Positions 1 through 8,284 of a DNA stretch of 64,000 bases are shown here, piece by piece. The stretch comes from Opitutia bacterium (lineage in GTDB: Bacteria > Verrucomicrobiota > Verrucomicrobiia > Opitutales > UBA953). The stretch's first letter is position 1; each line of letters opens with the position of its first letter. The stretch spans positions 1 to 64,000 of the forward strand of contig BGOI01000003.1 of NCBI GenBank assembly GCA_003569165.1, read 5' to 3'. Position numbers and translations under genes: made by a program. The notes under the pieces were generated by a model, which was not told the DNA's origin, did no database searches, and saw only the letters and a program-made list of their open reading frames with translations.

Positions 1-947
1 TGGCGCTTCGCCCAGGCGACGACCTTGACCGCATCATCGGCGAGGGCGGCGGGGTGTCCGTCAATCTCAACGAGCAGGGCCGCGTGCGTCTCGGCGGAGC
101 CAGCCAGTTCGCTGTCGGTAAAGACGCGCTGGCCGCGGCGTTTCTCCGTGGCGGCGACCGTCTGGACGTCGAGGAACTCGAGCACCGACGGATTCACACG
201 CAGCGAGAGCAGGTCGATGGCGGCTTCGAGCGCGGCTTCATCGGTACGGAACGCCAGCAGGAAGGTGCGCCGGGCGGCGGGTAGGGCGGAAAGCTTGAGG
301 GTCGCTTTCGTGATGACGCCGAGCGTGCCTTCGGAGCCGATTCCACAAGTCACGAAGATTGAGGCCGCTGACGAACTTGCGGAGCGGGGCGGCCCAGCGG
401 ACCTTCTCGCCGGTGGGCAGGAAGCCTTCGAGCGCGTAGACGTGATCACGGACCACGCCGTACTTAGCGGCGCGGAGGCCGCCGGCGTTGGTGGCGATGT
501 TGCCACCGATGCTGCAGTGCTTCACGACGACGGGTCGGGCGGGAAGAAGAGGCCGTGCGGTGCGGCGAGATCGTTGATGTGGGCCGTGATCGCGCCGGGC
601 TGAACCGTCGCCATCGAGGAGACCGGGTCGATTTCGATTTTATCCCAGTGGTCGAGGTGAATGACCCAGCCGCCCTTGAGCGGGGCGCAGGCGCCGGTCG
701 TGCCGGTTCCGCGGCCCCGGACGGTGACCGGGACGCGGTGTTCGTTGGCGAGCTTGAGCGTGACGCCGATGTCATCCTCCGTCGCCGGGCGGATGACCGC
801 CTCGGGCATGAACGACAGGCGCAGGTTGTCGAAGGACGCCGCGAAGCAATCGGCTTCGTCGGTCCGGACGACCTGCGGACCCAGCTTCGCCAGGAGGGCC
901 TGGGTGGCGGCGGGATGCGTCTGCGCGGGAGGGCTCACGCCTCCCAT
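1..947 (-). CDS. FAD-binding (GlcD-type) oxidase, partial and frameshifted
   Basis: Flavin-dependent oxidase of the FAD_binding_4 (VAO/GlcD, lactate/glycolate dehydrogenase-like) family; the substrate cannot be told. The N-terminal FAD domain is visible: VTVRGRGTGTTGACAP, FFPPDPSS, KHCSIGGNIATNAGG and, in a third frame, GSEGTLGVIT. The gene runs off the left edge, so the C-terminal substrate domain is missing. Two frameshifts break it: a base is missing near 525 (between PDPSS and KHCSIGG) and a base is extra near 335 (between NLRDLW and GSEGTLG). Conservation resumes exactly across both, so these look like sequencing indels. ATG at 947 is chosen over the TTG at 950. It follows the nadE stop by about 10 bp, so the two are probably co-transcribed. 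Confidence 0.8.
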
Positions 948-956
948 CAAGCAGGG

Positions 957-2921
957 TTAGCCCAGTTCGGCAAGCCACGCCGTCGCCTCGGCGTCGGAAG
1001 GCATGCGCCAATCGCCGCGGGGGGACAGGGCCAGCGAGCCCACCTTGGGGCCGTCGGGCATGACCGACCGCTTGAACTGCTGGCTGAAGAAGCGGTTCAG
1101 GAACGACCGGAGCCAGTGGCGGATCTCCGCCTGGTCATATTTGCCGGCGAAGGCGTGCTCGGCGATCCAGAGGACCTTCGAGGGGCGGAAGCCGTTGCGG
1201 ATGACGTGGTAGAGGAAGAAGTCGTGGAGCTCGTAAGGGCCGACCAGCATCTCCGTCTGCTGGGCGATCTCGCCGTCGTCGCCGGGCGGGAGCAGCTCGG
1301 GGCTGACCGGGGTGGCCACGATGTCCTCGAGGATGGCGCGTTCGGTGCCGACGTGGCGGGCGTGCGCGGCCCAGGCCACGAGGTGCTTCACCAAGGTCTT
1401 CGGCACGCCGATGTTCACGTGGTACATCGACATGTGATCGGCGTTGAACGTGCACCAGCCGAGCGCGGCTTCGGAAAGATCGCCGGTACCGACGACGAAG
1501 CCGTGGCTCTGGTTGGCGACGTCCATCAGGATCTGCGTGCGCTCGCGGGCCTGGGCGTTCTCGAAGGTGACATCGTGCTTGCCGGCCGGATGCTGGATGT
1601 CTCGCAGGTGCTGTTTGACGGCTTCGTTGATCGGGATTTCGCGGGCGGTGATGCCCAGCGTCTCCATCAGGCGCATCGCATTGACGCGCGTGCGGGCTGA
1701 GGTGCCGGGGCCGGGCATCGTGAGTCCGATGATACCCTTGCGGTCGAGGCCGAGGCGGTTGAAGGCTTCGAGCGTGACGAGCAGCGCGAGGGTGGAGTCG
1801 AGGCCGCCCGAGACGCCGATGACGACGTGCTTGAGGCCCGTGTGGCGGATGCGGCGGGCGAGGCCCGTCGACTGGATTGCGAAGATCTCCTGGCAGTTCT
1901 CGTCGCGACGGTGCGGGTCGGACGGTACGAACGGATGTTGGCTGTAACGGCGACGCAACTTAGGTGTCTGGCCGGTCGGCACGCCGAGGGTGAAGCCGAT
2001 GACGCGCGGGCGGACGGCCACGGGGGCGCCGAAGAAGGTGCTGTTGCGACGGCGTTCGGCCGCGAGACGGTCGAGGTCAATCTGCGAGACAATCAGCGCG
2101 AGGTCGAAGCGGAAGCGCTCGGATTCGCCGAGGACGACGCCGTTCTCGGCGATGAGACCGTGGCCGCTGTAGACGATATCGGTGCTCGATTCGCCGGCGC
2201 CGGCGGCGGCGTAAACGTAAGCGGCGAGGCAGCGGGCGGACTGTGACTTCACTAGGTCGCGGCGGTAAGCGGCCTTGGTCAGGAGCTCATCGCTGGCGGA
2301 AAGATTGCAGAGCAGGGTGGCGCCAGCGAGGGCCTGGCCGCCGCTCGGTGGCTCGACGGCCCAGAGGTCTTCGCAGATCTCGATGCCGAGCATGCAGTCG
2401 GGCATGTCAGTTGCCTGGAAGAGCAGGTCGGTGCCGAACGGGACTTTCTGGCCGAGCAGTTCGATTTCGGAGACTGGGGCGACCCGGGCCGAGGCGAACC
2501 AGCGCTGTTCGTAGAATTCCCCGGTGTTCGGGAGGTGGGTTTTTGGAACAACCCCGAGGATCTTGCCGCGGGAGACCGCTACGGCCACGTTGAAGAGGCG
2601 TCCATTGACCTCCAGAGGGGTGCCGACGAGGGCGGTGAGGCCAAGCTTGGTGGTAGCCTCGCAAACCTGTCCTAGGGCCTTTACGGCACCGTTAAGGAGG
2701 GTCCGTTGGCCGAAGAGGTCGCCACAGCTGTAGCCAGTCAGGCAGAGCTCGGGGAGGACGACAATTTCCACCCCCTCTGCGGCGGCTTTTTCCAGGGCCT
2801 GAATGATCAGGGTGGCGTTGGCCGCAGGGTCCCCCAGACGGAGGGCCGGCGAGGCGGCCGCCACGGTTACAAAACCGTTCTGGTGGATGCGGTTGGACAT
2901 CAAAGGACTGGTAACCGTCAT
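957..2921 (-). CDS. nadE: Glutamine-dependent NAD+ synthase
   Basis: Converts deamido-NAD+ to NAD+ using ammonia released from glutamine; last step of NAD biosynthesis, cytosolic. The N-terminal nitrilase-like amidase domain (about residues 15-280) shows the Glu-Lys-Cys set in [12 protein letters not shown] (E58), [12 protein letters not shown] and [10 protein letters not shown]. The C-terminal synthetase domain has the ATP pyrophosphatase loop [12 protein letters not shown] and the late motif [13 protein letters not shown]. At 654 aa it is close to the usual ~680 aa of the fused bacterial form. The ORF track runs to 3260, but that part lies antisense to thrB and has no family similarity, so I start at ATG 2921, preceded by a weak GGTGAAC. 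Divergent from thrB. Confidence 0.95.
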   Translation of the reverse strand: MTVTSPLMSNRIHQNGFVTVAAASPALRLGDPAANATLIIQALEKAAAEGVEIVVLPELCLTGYSCGDLFGQRTLLNGAVKALGQVCEATTKLGLTALVGTPLEVNGRLFNVAVAVSRGKILGVVPKTHLPNTGEFYEQRWFASARVAPVSEIELLGQKVPFGTDLLFQATDMPDCMLGIEICEDLWAVEPPSGGQALAGATLLCNLSASDELLTKAAYRRDLVKSQSARCLAAYVYAAAGAGESSTDIVYSGHGLIAENGVVLGESERFRFDLALIVSQIDLDRLAAERRRNSTFFGAPVAVRPRVIGFTLGVPTGQTPKLRRRYSQHPFVPSDPHRRDENCQEIFAIQSTGLARRIRHTGLKHVVIGVSGGLDSTLALLVTLEAFNRLGLDRKGIIGLTMPGPGTSARTRVNAMRLMETLGITAREIPINEAVKQHLRDIQHPAGKHDVTFENAQARERTQILMDVANQSHGFVVGTGDLSEAALGWCTFNADHMSMYHVNIGVPKTLVKHLVAWAAHARHVGTERAILEDIVATPVSPELLPPGDDGEIAQQTEMLVGPYELHDFFLYHVIRNGFRPSKVLWIAEHAFAGKYDQAEIRHWLRSFLNRFFSQQFKRSVMPDGPKVGSLALSPRGDWRMPSDAEATAWLAELG

Positions 2922-2984
2922 GTTCACCGTTGACCGATGGGGAGGCAACCCGAAAGGTCTGCCCACCCCTGTTAAAGGGGCCTT

Positions 2985-3938
2985 ATGTCCGCTCAGCCGC
3001 TCAAAGAAGTCCGTATCTTTTCGCCTGCCACCGTGGCCAACGTGGCCTGCGGTTTCGACGTGCTTGGCTTCTGCATCGATGCCCCGGGCGACGAGATCGT
3101 GGCCCGCTTCTCGACCACCCCCGGCCTGCGCATCACCAAAATTACCGGCGATGACGGCCGACTGCCCCTCGATTCGAAGAAGAATACCGCTGGGGTCTCC
3201 GCCCACGCGCTGCTTCGTCACCTTGGCAAGAGCGACCTGGGTATCGAGATGGAGATACACAAGAAGATGCCCTTCGGCAGCGGTCTCGGCTCCAGCGCCG
3301 CGAGTGCGGTCGGCGGCGCCTTCGTCGTCAATCGTCTCCTCGGTGACCCGCTGACGCGCCTCCAGCTATTGCCTTTCGTGGTCGCCGGCGAAGCCGCGGC
3401 CGACGGCGCCTGGCATGCTGATAATGTCGGACCTTGTCTCCTCGGCGGTATCACCTTGATCCGATCCAATGCCGAGCTCGACGTGATGGACGTGCCGATT
3501 CCGGAGCGTCTCTGGGCCGCCGTCGTACATCCGGACATCGTCGTACTCACCAAGGTCGCGCGTGAGATCATGCCTCGCCAGATTCAGCTCGAGACTTCCA
3601 CGCAGCAGAGCGGCAACCTCGGTGGCCTGCTGTGCGGCTTCTTCAAGAGCGACTACGCCCTCATCGGTCGTTCACTTCACGACCTTATCGCCGAGCCCCA
3701 CCGCCACCGCTTGATCCCTGAGTTCTACCGCGCCAAGGCCGCCGCCATGGCCGCCGGCGCGCTGGGCTTCTCGATCTCTGGTGCTGGCCCGAGCGTGTTC
3801 GCACTCTGTGACGGCGAGGAGACCGCCCGTAAGGTCGCGGCCGCCGTCGCTGCCGTGTTTGCTTCGGTGCCGATCAAGGCCACTCCTTACGTCTCGCGCA
3901 TCAATCCCAAGGGTGTCCATGTCCTCTCCGAGTCCTAA
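2985..3938 (+). CDS. thrB: Homoserine kinase
   Basis: GHMP-family kinase that phosphorylates homoserine to O-phosphohomoserine, the substrate of the threonine synthase encoded next. The GHMP ATP-binding loop [13 protein letters not shown] lies at residues 95-107, the N-terminal [16 protein letters not shown] is typical, and the C-terminal GHMP motif is [13 protein letters not shown]. 317 aa is normal. A clear Shine-Dalgarno-like AAAGGGG precedes the ATG, which is uncommon in this window. thrC starts inside its last codons (20-nt overlap), indicating translational coupling. Confidence 0.95.
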   Translation: MSAQPLKEVRIFSPATVANVACGFDVLGFCIDAPGDEIVARFSTTPGLRITKITGDDGRLPLDSKKNTAGVSAHALLRHLGKSDLGIEMEIHKKMPFGSGLGSSAASAVGGAFVVNRLLGDPLTRLQLLPFVVAGEAAADGAWHADNVGPCLLGGITLIRSNAELDVMDVPIPERLWAAVVHPDIVVLTKVAREIMPRQIQLETSTQQSGNLGGLLCGFFKSDYALIGRSLHDLIAEPHRHRLIPEFYRAKAAAMAAGALGFSISGAGPSVFALCDGEETARKVAAAVAAVFASVPIKATPYVSRINPKGVHVLSES

Positions 3939-5253
3939 GTTGGAATTCGTCTCCACCGTCGACGCTTCCTGTCGCGGTTCCCTGCGTGACGTGCTGCTTT
4001 CGGCGATACCCGCCAAGGGCGGCCTCTGGGTGCCGACGCATATCCCGCAAATCGCGCCCGACTTTATCGAGCGTTATCGCGATGCTTCCTACGCCGACCT
4101 CGCCGAGGCGGTCGTAGCCCCGTATTTCGCCGAGGTCCTCGGCCCGGCGGTCCTTCGTCAGCTCTGCCAGGAGGCCTTCGACTTCCCCGTGCCGCTCGTG
4201 CACCCCGAAGGATTCAAGGGCACGTCGGCTGAACGCATCGCTGTCCTTGAACTCTTCCAAGGCCCGTCCGCGGCCTTCAAGGATTTCGCGGTCCGCACGC
4301 TCGTGCGCGTCACTGCACGTGTCCTTGGTGACGAGTTCCCCCAGCTGACCGTGCTCGCCGCGACTTCCGGTGACACTGGTGCCGCCGTCACGGAAGCTTG
4401 CTCCGGTGTCCCCGGCGTCCGTGCTGTGGTGCTCTACCCGCGCATCGGTGTCAGTGGCGTGCAGGAATCGCAGATTGCCCGCGCCCGTCCCGGCGTGGTC
4501 GCGCTGTCTGTTGACGGCACGTTCGACGATTGTCAGGCGATGGTGAAGTGCGCTCTCGCCGATGAGTCCCTGCGCCGTCGCCGCCCTTTGCTCACGGCCA
4601 ACTCCATCAATCCGGTTCGCCTGATCGCCCAGGTTCCGTTCGCCTTCCACGCCAAGCGCCTGCTGGCTCCGGGCCGTCGCATGGGTATCGTGGTGCCTTC
4701 GGGCAATCTCGGTAACGTCGGCGCCGTGCAGCTCGCCCGCCGTATGGGTCTCGATGTTGCCGCCCTTGTCGCCGCGACTAACACGAATTCGCCTTTGCCC
4801 GACCTTTTCGCCACTGGCGAATATCGTCCGCGCCGCGCCACGCCCACGGCCTCTAACGCCATGGACATTGGTGACCCGAACAACCTCAGTCGCCTGCTTG
4901 CCTGGCGTGAGGGTGGCCCGGCTGTCAGCGCTGTTACCGTCGATGACAAGGCCACGCTCGATGCCATGCGTCGAGTTCGTGATGCGGGTGGCTATATTCT
5001 TTGCCCGCACTCTGCGGTCGGCTGGAAGGCCGCCGAGGATCTGCTGGCTCGCGATGGCGATAAGCTCGATGACGTCATCGTCTTTGGTACCGCGCATCCG
5101 GCTAAATTCCCGGATGTGTTACAGGATGCCTTTGGTGACGCCAATGCTTCTCGCTTCCCGGGCGAGCTGCCCGCGCCGGCTCCGATCAAGATTGGCCACG
5201 ACTTCGAGGCCGTCCGTAAGATCCTCGAATCTGAAGCTGGTTTTGGACGCTAA
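3919..5253 (+). CDS. thrC: Threonine synthase
   Basis: PLP enzyme converting O-phosphohomoserine to threonine. The PLP lysine is K121 in GPSAAFKDFAVRTL; the phosphate-binding region VPSGNLGNVG and the TNTNSPLPDLFATGEY segment are typical of the thrC branch. The ORF track opens at 3781 in an overlapping frame of thrB; I choose ATG 3919, preceded by AAGGGTG, giving 444 aa. It overlaps the thrB end by 20 nt. There is no obvious terminator after the stop; the small lipoprotein gene ends only 3 nt away on the other strand. Confidence 0.95.
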   Translation: MSSPSPKLEFVSTVDASCRGSLRDVLLSAIPAKGGLWVPTHIPQIAPDFIERYRDASYADLAEAVVAPYFAEVLGPAVLRQLCQEAFDFPVPLVHPEGFKGTSAERIAVLELFQGPSAAFKDFAVRTLVRVTARVLGDEFPQLTVLAATSGDTGAAVTEACSGVPGVRAVVLYPRIGVSGVQESQIARARPGVVALSVDGTFDDCQAMVKCALADESLRRRRPLLTANSINPVRLIAQVPFAFHAKRLLAPGRRMGIVVPSGNLGNVGAVQLARRMGLDVAALVAATNTNSPLPDLFATGEYRPRRATPTASNAMDIGDPNNLSRLLAWREGGPAVSAVTVDDKATLDAMRRVRDAGGYILCPHSAVGWKAAEDLLARDGDKLDDVIVFGTAHPAKFPDVLQDAFGDANASRFPGELPAPAPIKIGHDFEAVRKILESEAGFGR

Positions 5254-5256
5254 GGC

Positions 5257-5403
5257 TTACTTTGAAGCGCTGTCCGGATTCGGCTTGGCCGCGGCCTTCT
5301 TTACCGGGGTGGCCTTTTCGGCGGGCGCCTGTTCGATCACGATGATGCAGCCCGAGAGGGTGAGGCTGGCGAGGGCAAGGGCGGCGGCGAGGGCGGTCTT
5401 CAT
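5257..5403 (-). CDS. Small lipoprotein, unknown function
   Basis: A 48-residue protein starting MKTALAAALAL with a lipobox LSGC and a short Ala/Lys/Pro-rich tail, so probably a processed lipoprotein of about 30 residues. The ORF track adds 14 upstream residues; I start at ATG 5403 because the signal sequence begins there. It lies downstream of the exbD gene but is separated from it by a strong hairpin, so it probably has its own promoter or depends on read-through. I do not recognise a family. Confidence 0.55.
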   Translation of the reverse strand: MKTALAAALALASLTLSGCIIVIEQAPAEKATPVKKAAAKPNPDSASK

Positions 5404-5450
5404 GTCTGGGAGCATGGGGTGTGGACTGGCTGGGTAAACCCGCAAAACAG

Positions 5451-5474
5451 AAAGGCCGCCCGGAGGCGGCCTTT
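5451..5474 (-). terminator. Rho-independent terminator of the TPR-ExbBD operon
   Basis: AAAGGCCGCC, 4-nt loop, GGCGGCCTTT: a perfect 10-bp GC-rich stem. On the minus strand it comes just after the second exbD and is followed by CTGTTTTG. Confidence 0.75.
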
Positions 5475-5494
5475 GCGGACGGCTAAGATGCCGC

Positions 5495-5938
5495 TTACTC
5501 CGTGTCAGACACCGCGAACGTGACGTTCGTGATGTTCGCCTTGGCGAGGCAGTCGAGGACGTTGATCACGCGCTCGTAGCGGGCGTTCTCTTCGGCCTGG
5601 ACCGTGATGAGTAGCTTCGTCTTGGACTGCTCGGCAGCTTGGCCCATCTGCTTCATCTGGTTGTAGAGGTTCTCGAGGAGCTTGTCGCCGGACGCACCGA
5701 CCGGGTCTTCGTTAAGGGTGATTTCTCCGGTCTCGCTGATGCCGATGGTGACTTCGTCGGGAAGTTCGGTCTCCTTGGAAGTCTCGGCGTTGCCGGGGAG
5801 GGTGGTCTTCAGCTCATGTTCAACCTTCACGGCGCCGGCCATGACCATGAAGAAGAGCATGATCACGAAGACCACGTCGATCATGGGAGCAATCTGGAAG
5901 CCAGGAGAGGCGTCGGGCTGTGCTTCGCGTTGTTTCAT
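5495..5938 (-). CDS. ExbD/TolR-type energy-transducing membrane protein (second copy)
   Basis: Inner-membrane partner of an ExbB-type proton channel. There is one N-terminal membrane helix after the conserved APMIDVVFVIMLFF motif; D21 is the proton-path aspartate. The remaining ~100 residues form the periplasmic ExbD domain. 147 aa is usual. It follows the first exbD by 3 nt and is last in the operon. Two ExbD proteins per ExbB suggests a heteromeric ExbD pair, as in TolQR/ExbBD-like systems of Bacteroidetes and PVC bacteria. No TonB or TolA is encoded here, so the energised partner is unknown. Confidence 0.85.
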   Translation of the reverse strand: MKQREAQPDASPGFQIAPMIDVVFVIMLFFMVMAGAVKVEHELKTTLPGNAETSKETELPDEVTIGISETGEITLNEDPVGASGDKLLENLYNQMKQMGQAAEQSKTKLLITVQAEENARYERVINVLDCLAKANITNVTFAVSDTE

Positions 5939-5941
5939 GAC

Positions 5942-6382
5942 TTATTCTTCTTTGTTGAGGCCCGAGAAGGCGATGTTGTCGATGCCGGCTTCAGCCCCCC
6001 ATTCGAGGGCCTTAGAGATGTACTTTGCGTGGCACTCCTTATCGGCGCGGATCAGTAGGCGATACTTCTCATTCGTGCCCTTACGATCGGAGAGTTCTTT
6101 CGCGATGCCTGCCTTGTCGTTCGAGTCGATTTCGCGATCGTCGATCTTGTACTTGGCCTGGCCTGTGGTCTTGTCCCAGGAGATATTGATGAGTCCAGCG
6201 GCCGCCTTGTCATCGCGCTTCACGCCGTTGGAGGCGACCGGGAGGGCGATATTCTTGTCCACCTTCAGCACCTGGGCAGAGGTGATGGACATGAAGAAGA
6301 TGAGCAGCACCAAGAGCACGTCGATCATCGGCGCGACCTGGAACTCTGGTTCCCCTTCTCCGCCTCCTCCTCCGCCTGCCAT
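5942..6382 (-). CDS. ExbD/TolR-type energy-transducing membrane protein (first copy)
   Basis: Same family and topology as its neighbour: a Gly-rich N-terminus (MAGGGGGGEG), then APMIDVLLVLLIFF with the conserved D21 and a single membrane helix, then a periplasmic domain. It contains an unusual insertion (VASNGVKRDDKAAAGLINISWDK region) before the ExbD core strands. The leader has no Shine-Dalgarno sequence but an A/C-rich tract (CTAACCAAACAACAC). Lies between exbB and the second exbD. Confidence 0.85.
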   Translation of the reverse strand: MAGGGGGGEGEPEFQVAPMIDVLLVLLIFFMSITSAQVLKVDKNIALPVASNGVKRDDKAAAGLINISWDKTTGQAKYKIDDREIDSNDKAGIAKELSDRKGTNEKYRLLIRADKECHAKYISKALEWGAEAGIDNIAFSGLNKEE

Positions 6383-6414
6383 GGCTGTGTTGTTTGGTTA
6401 GGGGTGGAAAGGGC

Positions 6415-7206
6415 TTACGACTGGACGTTCGAGGACGCGTTCCAATCGGGCTTGGCGGCGTAGATTTCTTCGTCGCCGACCTTACGGCCTTCGATTTCTT
6501 CGTAGGGGAAGGCGCGGAACAGGCCGGTCACGATTTCCGTGATGTCGTGGATACCCTTGTTGATGCGGTTCGCCAGCAGGTAGTAGGAGATGAAGGCCGG
6601 GATCGCGATGAAGAGGCCCGAGGCGGTCGCCACGAGCACTTCACCGATAGCGCCAGAGAGCTTGGAGGGGTCGCCTACACCGGAGGTACCGAGGGTTTCG
6701 AACGCGCTCATCATGCCAGTCACGGTGCCGACCAGGCCGATCATCGGGGTGCAGACGCCGATCACGGAGAGGTAGGAGGAGCGGCCCTTGAGCTCGGCGT
6801 TGACGCGGGTAATTTCGGAGATGATGGCTTCTTCGGTCATCGTCTTGCCATCCGGGGTGAAGGCGACGCCAGCGCGAACGACGTCAGCGAGGGGGGAGCC
6901 GGCGGACTTGGCGAAGGCGTAGGCACCGACGTAGTCACCCTTTTTGAAGAGCTCGCGGAGCTGGGTGACATGGTCAACCGGGTAGAGTTTGCCAGCGCTC
7001 GTGCGCATGTAGCCGTCGACAATAAACCAGATCATCGCCACGGAGCAGGCCGTGATCGGGTACATGACCCAGCCGCCCTCAATGAAGAGGTCCATGAGGG
7101 TCTTCTTGCTGTGGGCGCCGGCCGCGGCTTCCTGGGCCGAGGCAGCGATGGTCATCAGGCCGAGGAGGACGGCGCTGAAGGAGGTATTACGGAGGTTCAT
7201 CTTCAT
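6415..7206 (-). CDS. MotA/TolQ/ExbB proton channel protein with signal peptide
   Basis: Inner-membrane proton channel that powers the ExbD proteins encoded after it. The core is at about residues 35-235: helix WVMYPITACSVAMIWFIVDG, then the conserved GLVGTVTGMMSAFE and ATASGLFIAIPAFISYY helices. An extra N-terminal signal sequence (LRNTSFSAVLLGLMTIAASAQ) precedes helix 1, as often in this subfamily. The start is ATG 7206 or 7200; neither has a Shine-Dalgarno sequence, and the upstream RNA is A/C-rich. The gene follows two exported TPR proteins, suggesting they work with the channel. Confidence 0.88.
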   Translation of the reverse strand: MKMNLRNTSFSAVLLGLMTIAASAQEAAAGAHSKKTLMDLFIEGGWVMYPITACSVAMIWFIVDGYMRTSAGKLYPVDHVTQLRELFKKGDYVGAYAFAKSAGSPLADVVRAGVAFTPDGKTMTEEAIISEITRVNAELKGRSSYLSVIGVCTPMIGLVGTVTGMMSAFETLGTSGVGDPSKLSGAIGEVLVATASGLFIAIPAFISYYLLANRINKGIHDITEIVTGLFRAFPYEEIEGRKVGDEEIYAAKPDWNASSNVQS

Positions 7207-7247
7207 GATGATGGGGTGTAGGTTGGTTTTTAGGTTAGGTTTTGGAA
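7207..7247 (-). promoter_or_regulatory. A/C-rich translation leader of exbB
   Basis: On the minus strand the RNA before the ATG reads CCTAACCTAAAAACCAACC and continues C-rich with no purine-rich ribosome binding site. The same composition occurs before exbD1, rpsA, rplT, the peroxiredoxin and others in this window. Confidence 0.4.
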
Positions 7248-7259
7248 AGGGGCAAGGAC

Positions 7260-8279
7260 TCACTTATTACCTTCGACCTTCTCTTCCGCTGCGAGCTTGG
7301 GCTTGGCCATGATGACGCCATCCGGCAGGGGGCCGCCGGCGGCGATCTTCTTCTGGTCGGCCTCGGCCTTGGCGCGTTCTTCCTTGGGAAGCATCTTCTT
7401 GGCTTCTTCGGCTTCTTTGGAGACCGGATAGGAGACGATGATGTCGTAGAGGTAGCGGTTGGCGACGGACTCGAGCTTCTGGTCGCGAAGGGCGGGGCTG
7501 TCCATGCCGCGGAACGACCGGGCGGCGCCCAGCATGGCCTTCGGCACGATTTCCGTCTCGGAGCCGAAGAAGACTGGAACGCGCAGGTAGGTGGACATCG
7601 CGGCTTCGTACTTCTTGGAGGCGAAGAGCGAGTTACCCTTCACGAGGTGGAGGCGGGCCTGGAGTTCGGCGGTATCCACCTTGGTCAGGAGTTCCGTGGA
7701 CTCCTTTATGACCGCCTCGTGTTCGCCTTTGCGGGCGCGTTGCATCAAGCGGGCCAGCTGAATCTGGGTGGCGACTTCGGGAAGCTTGGCGGCTTCCTCC
7801 TTTTCGAAGGCGGTGAGGAATGATTCCGTGGCGGCGTCGTTCTCGAGGCGGTCGAGGGCGTCGAGCTTGACGATGGACGCACGGGCCCACCAAGAGCCGG
7901 GGACGTTCTTAATCGGTTCGAAGAACTTGAGCACGGCTTCAACGTTGTCGAGGGCCTTGGCTGGTTCGCCCCGGCTGACGTTGGCCTGGGCGTCCGTGAG
8001 GCGGGAGGGCATCGGCCAAATCACTTCGGTGACTTCGGAAAGCTTACGGGTGAGGGTCACCTCGATGCCGCCGGAGTTGCTGACGCGGACAATCTCTCCC
8101 TTGATGACGTTGATCGTGCCTTTCTTGGTATCGACGATCGGCTTCGGCGGGATGGAGCTGTCCATCTTGAATGGGTCGTTGATCTCCCAGCGTTCGCCTT
8201 TGAAGACGAAGGTCTGGGCCGGCGACGTGGCGGCGGCGGCGAGGAGCGCGAGAGCGGGGAGGCAGAAGGAGAGACGCAT
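7260..8279 (-). CDS. Exported TPR-like protein, unknown function
   Basis: 339 aa with a signal peptide (MRLSFCLPALALLAAAATSPAQ). A small N-terminal beta-rich part (residues 23-85; GTINVIKGEIVRVSNSGG) is followed by helical repeats that look like degenerate TPRs (residues ~90-290) and a charged Lys/Glu tail. Probably periplasmic. It starts 5 nt before the end of the giant TPR gene and is followed by exbB after 53 nt, so it is part of the same operon. I know no named family; a role as scaffold or sensor of the ExbBD motor is inference. Confidence 0.6.
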   Translation of the reverse strand: MRLSFCLPALALLAAAATSPAQTFVFKGERWEINDPFKMDSSIPPKPIVDTKKGTINVIKGEIVRVSNSGGIEVTLTRKLSEVTEVIWPMPSRLTDAQANVSRGEPAKALDNVEAVLKFFEPIKNVPGSWWARASIVKLDALDRLENDAATESFLTAFEKEEAAKLPEVATQIQLARLMQRARKGEHEAVIKESTELLTKVDTAELQARLHLVKGNSLFASKKYEAAMSTYLRVPVFFGSETEIVPKAMLGAARSFRGMDSPALRDQKLESVANRYLYDIIVSYPVSKEAEEAKKMLPKEERAKAEADQKKIAAGGPLPDGVIMAKPKLAAEEKVEGNK

Positions 8280-8284
8280 GTTGA

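Noticed and set aside
2922-2984. Threonine attenuator or riboswitch upstream of thrBC
   Set aside because: The nadE-thrB spacer is only 63 bp, with no leader peptide rich in Thr/Ile codons and no terminator hairpin.
2922-3260. N-terminal extension of nadE in the ORF track
   Set aside because: Lies antisense to thrB, has no nitrilase-family similarity and includes the divergent promoter space.
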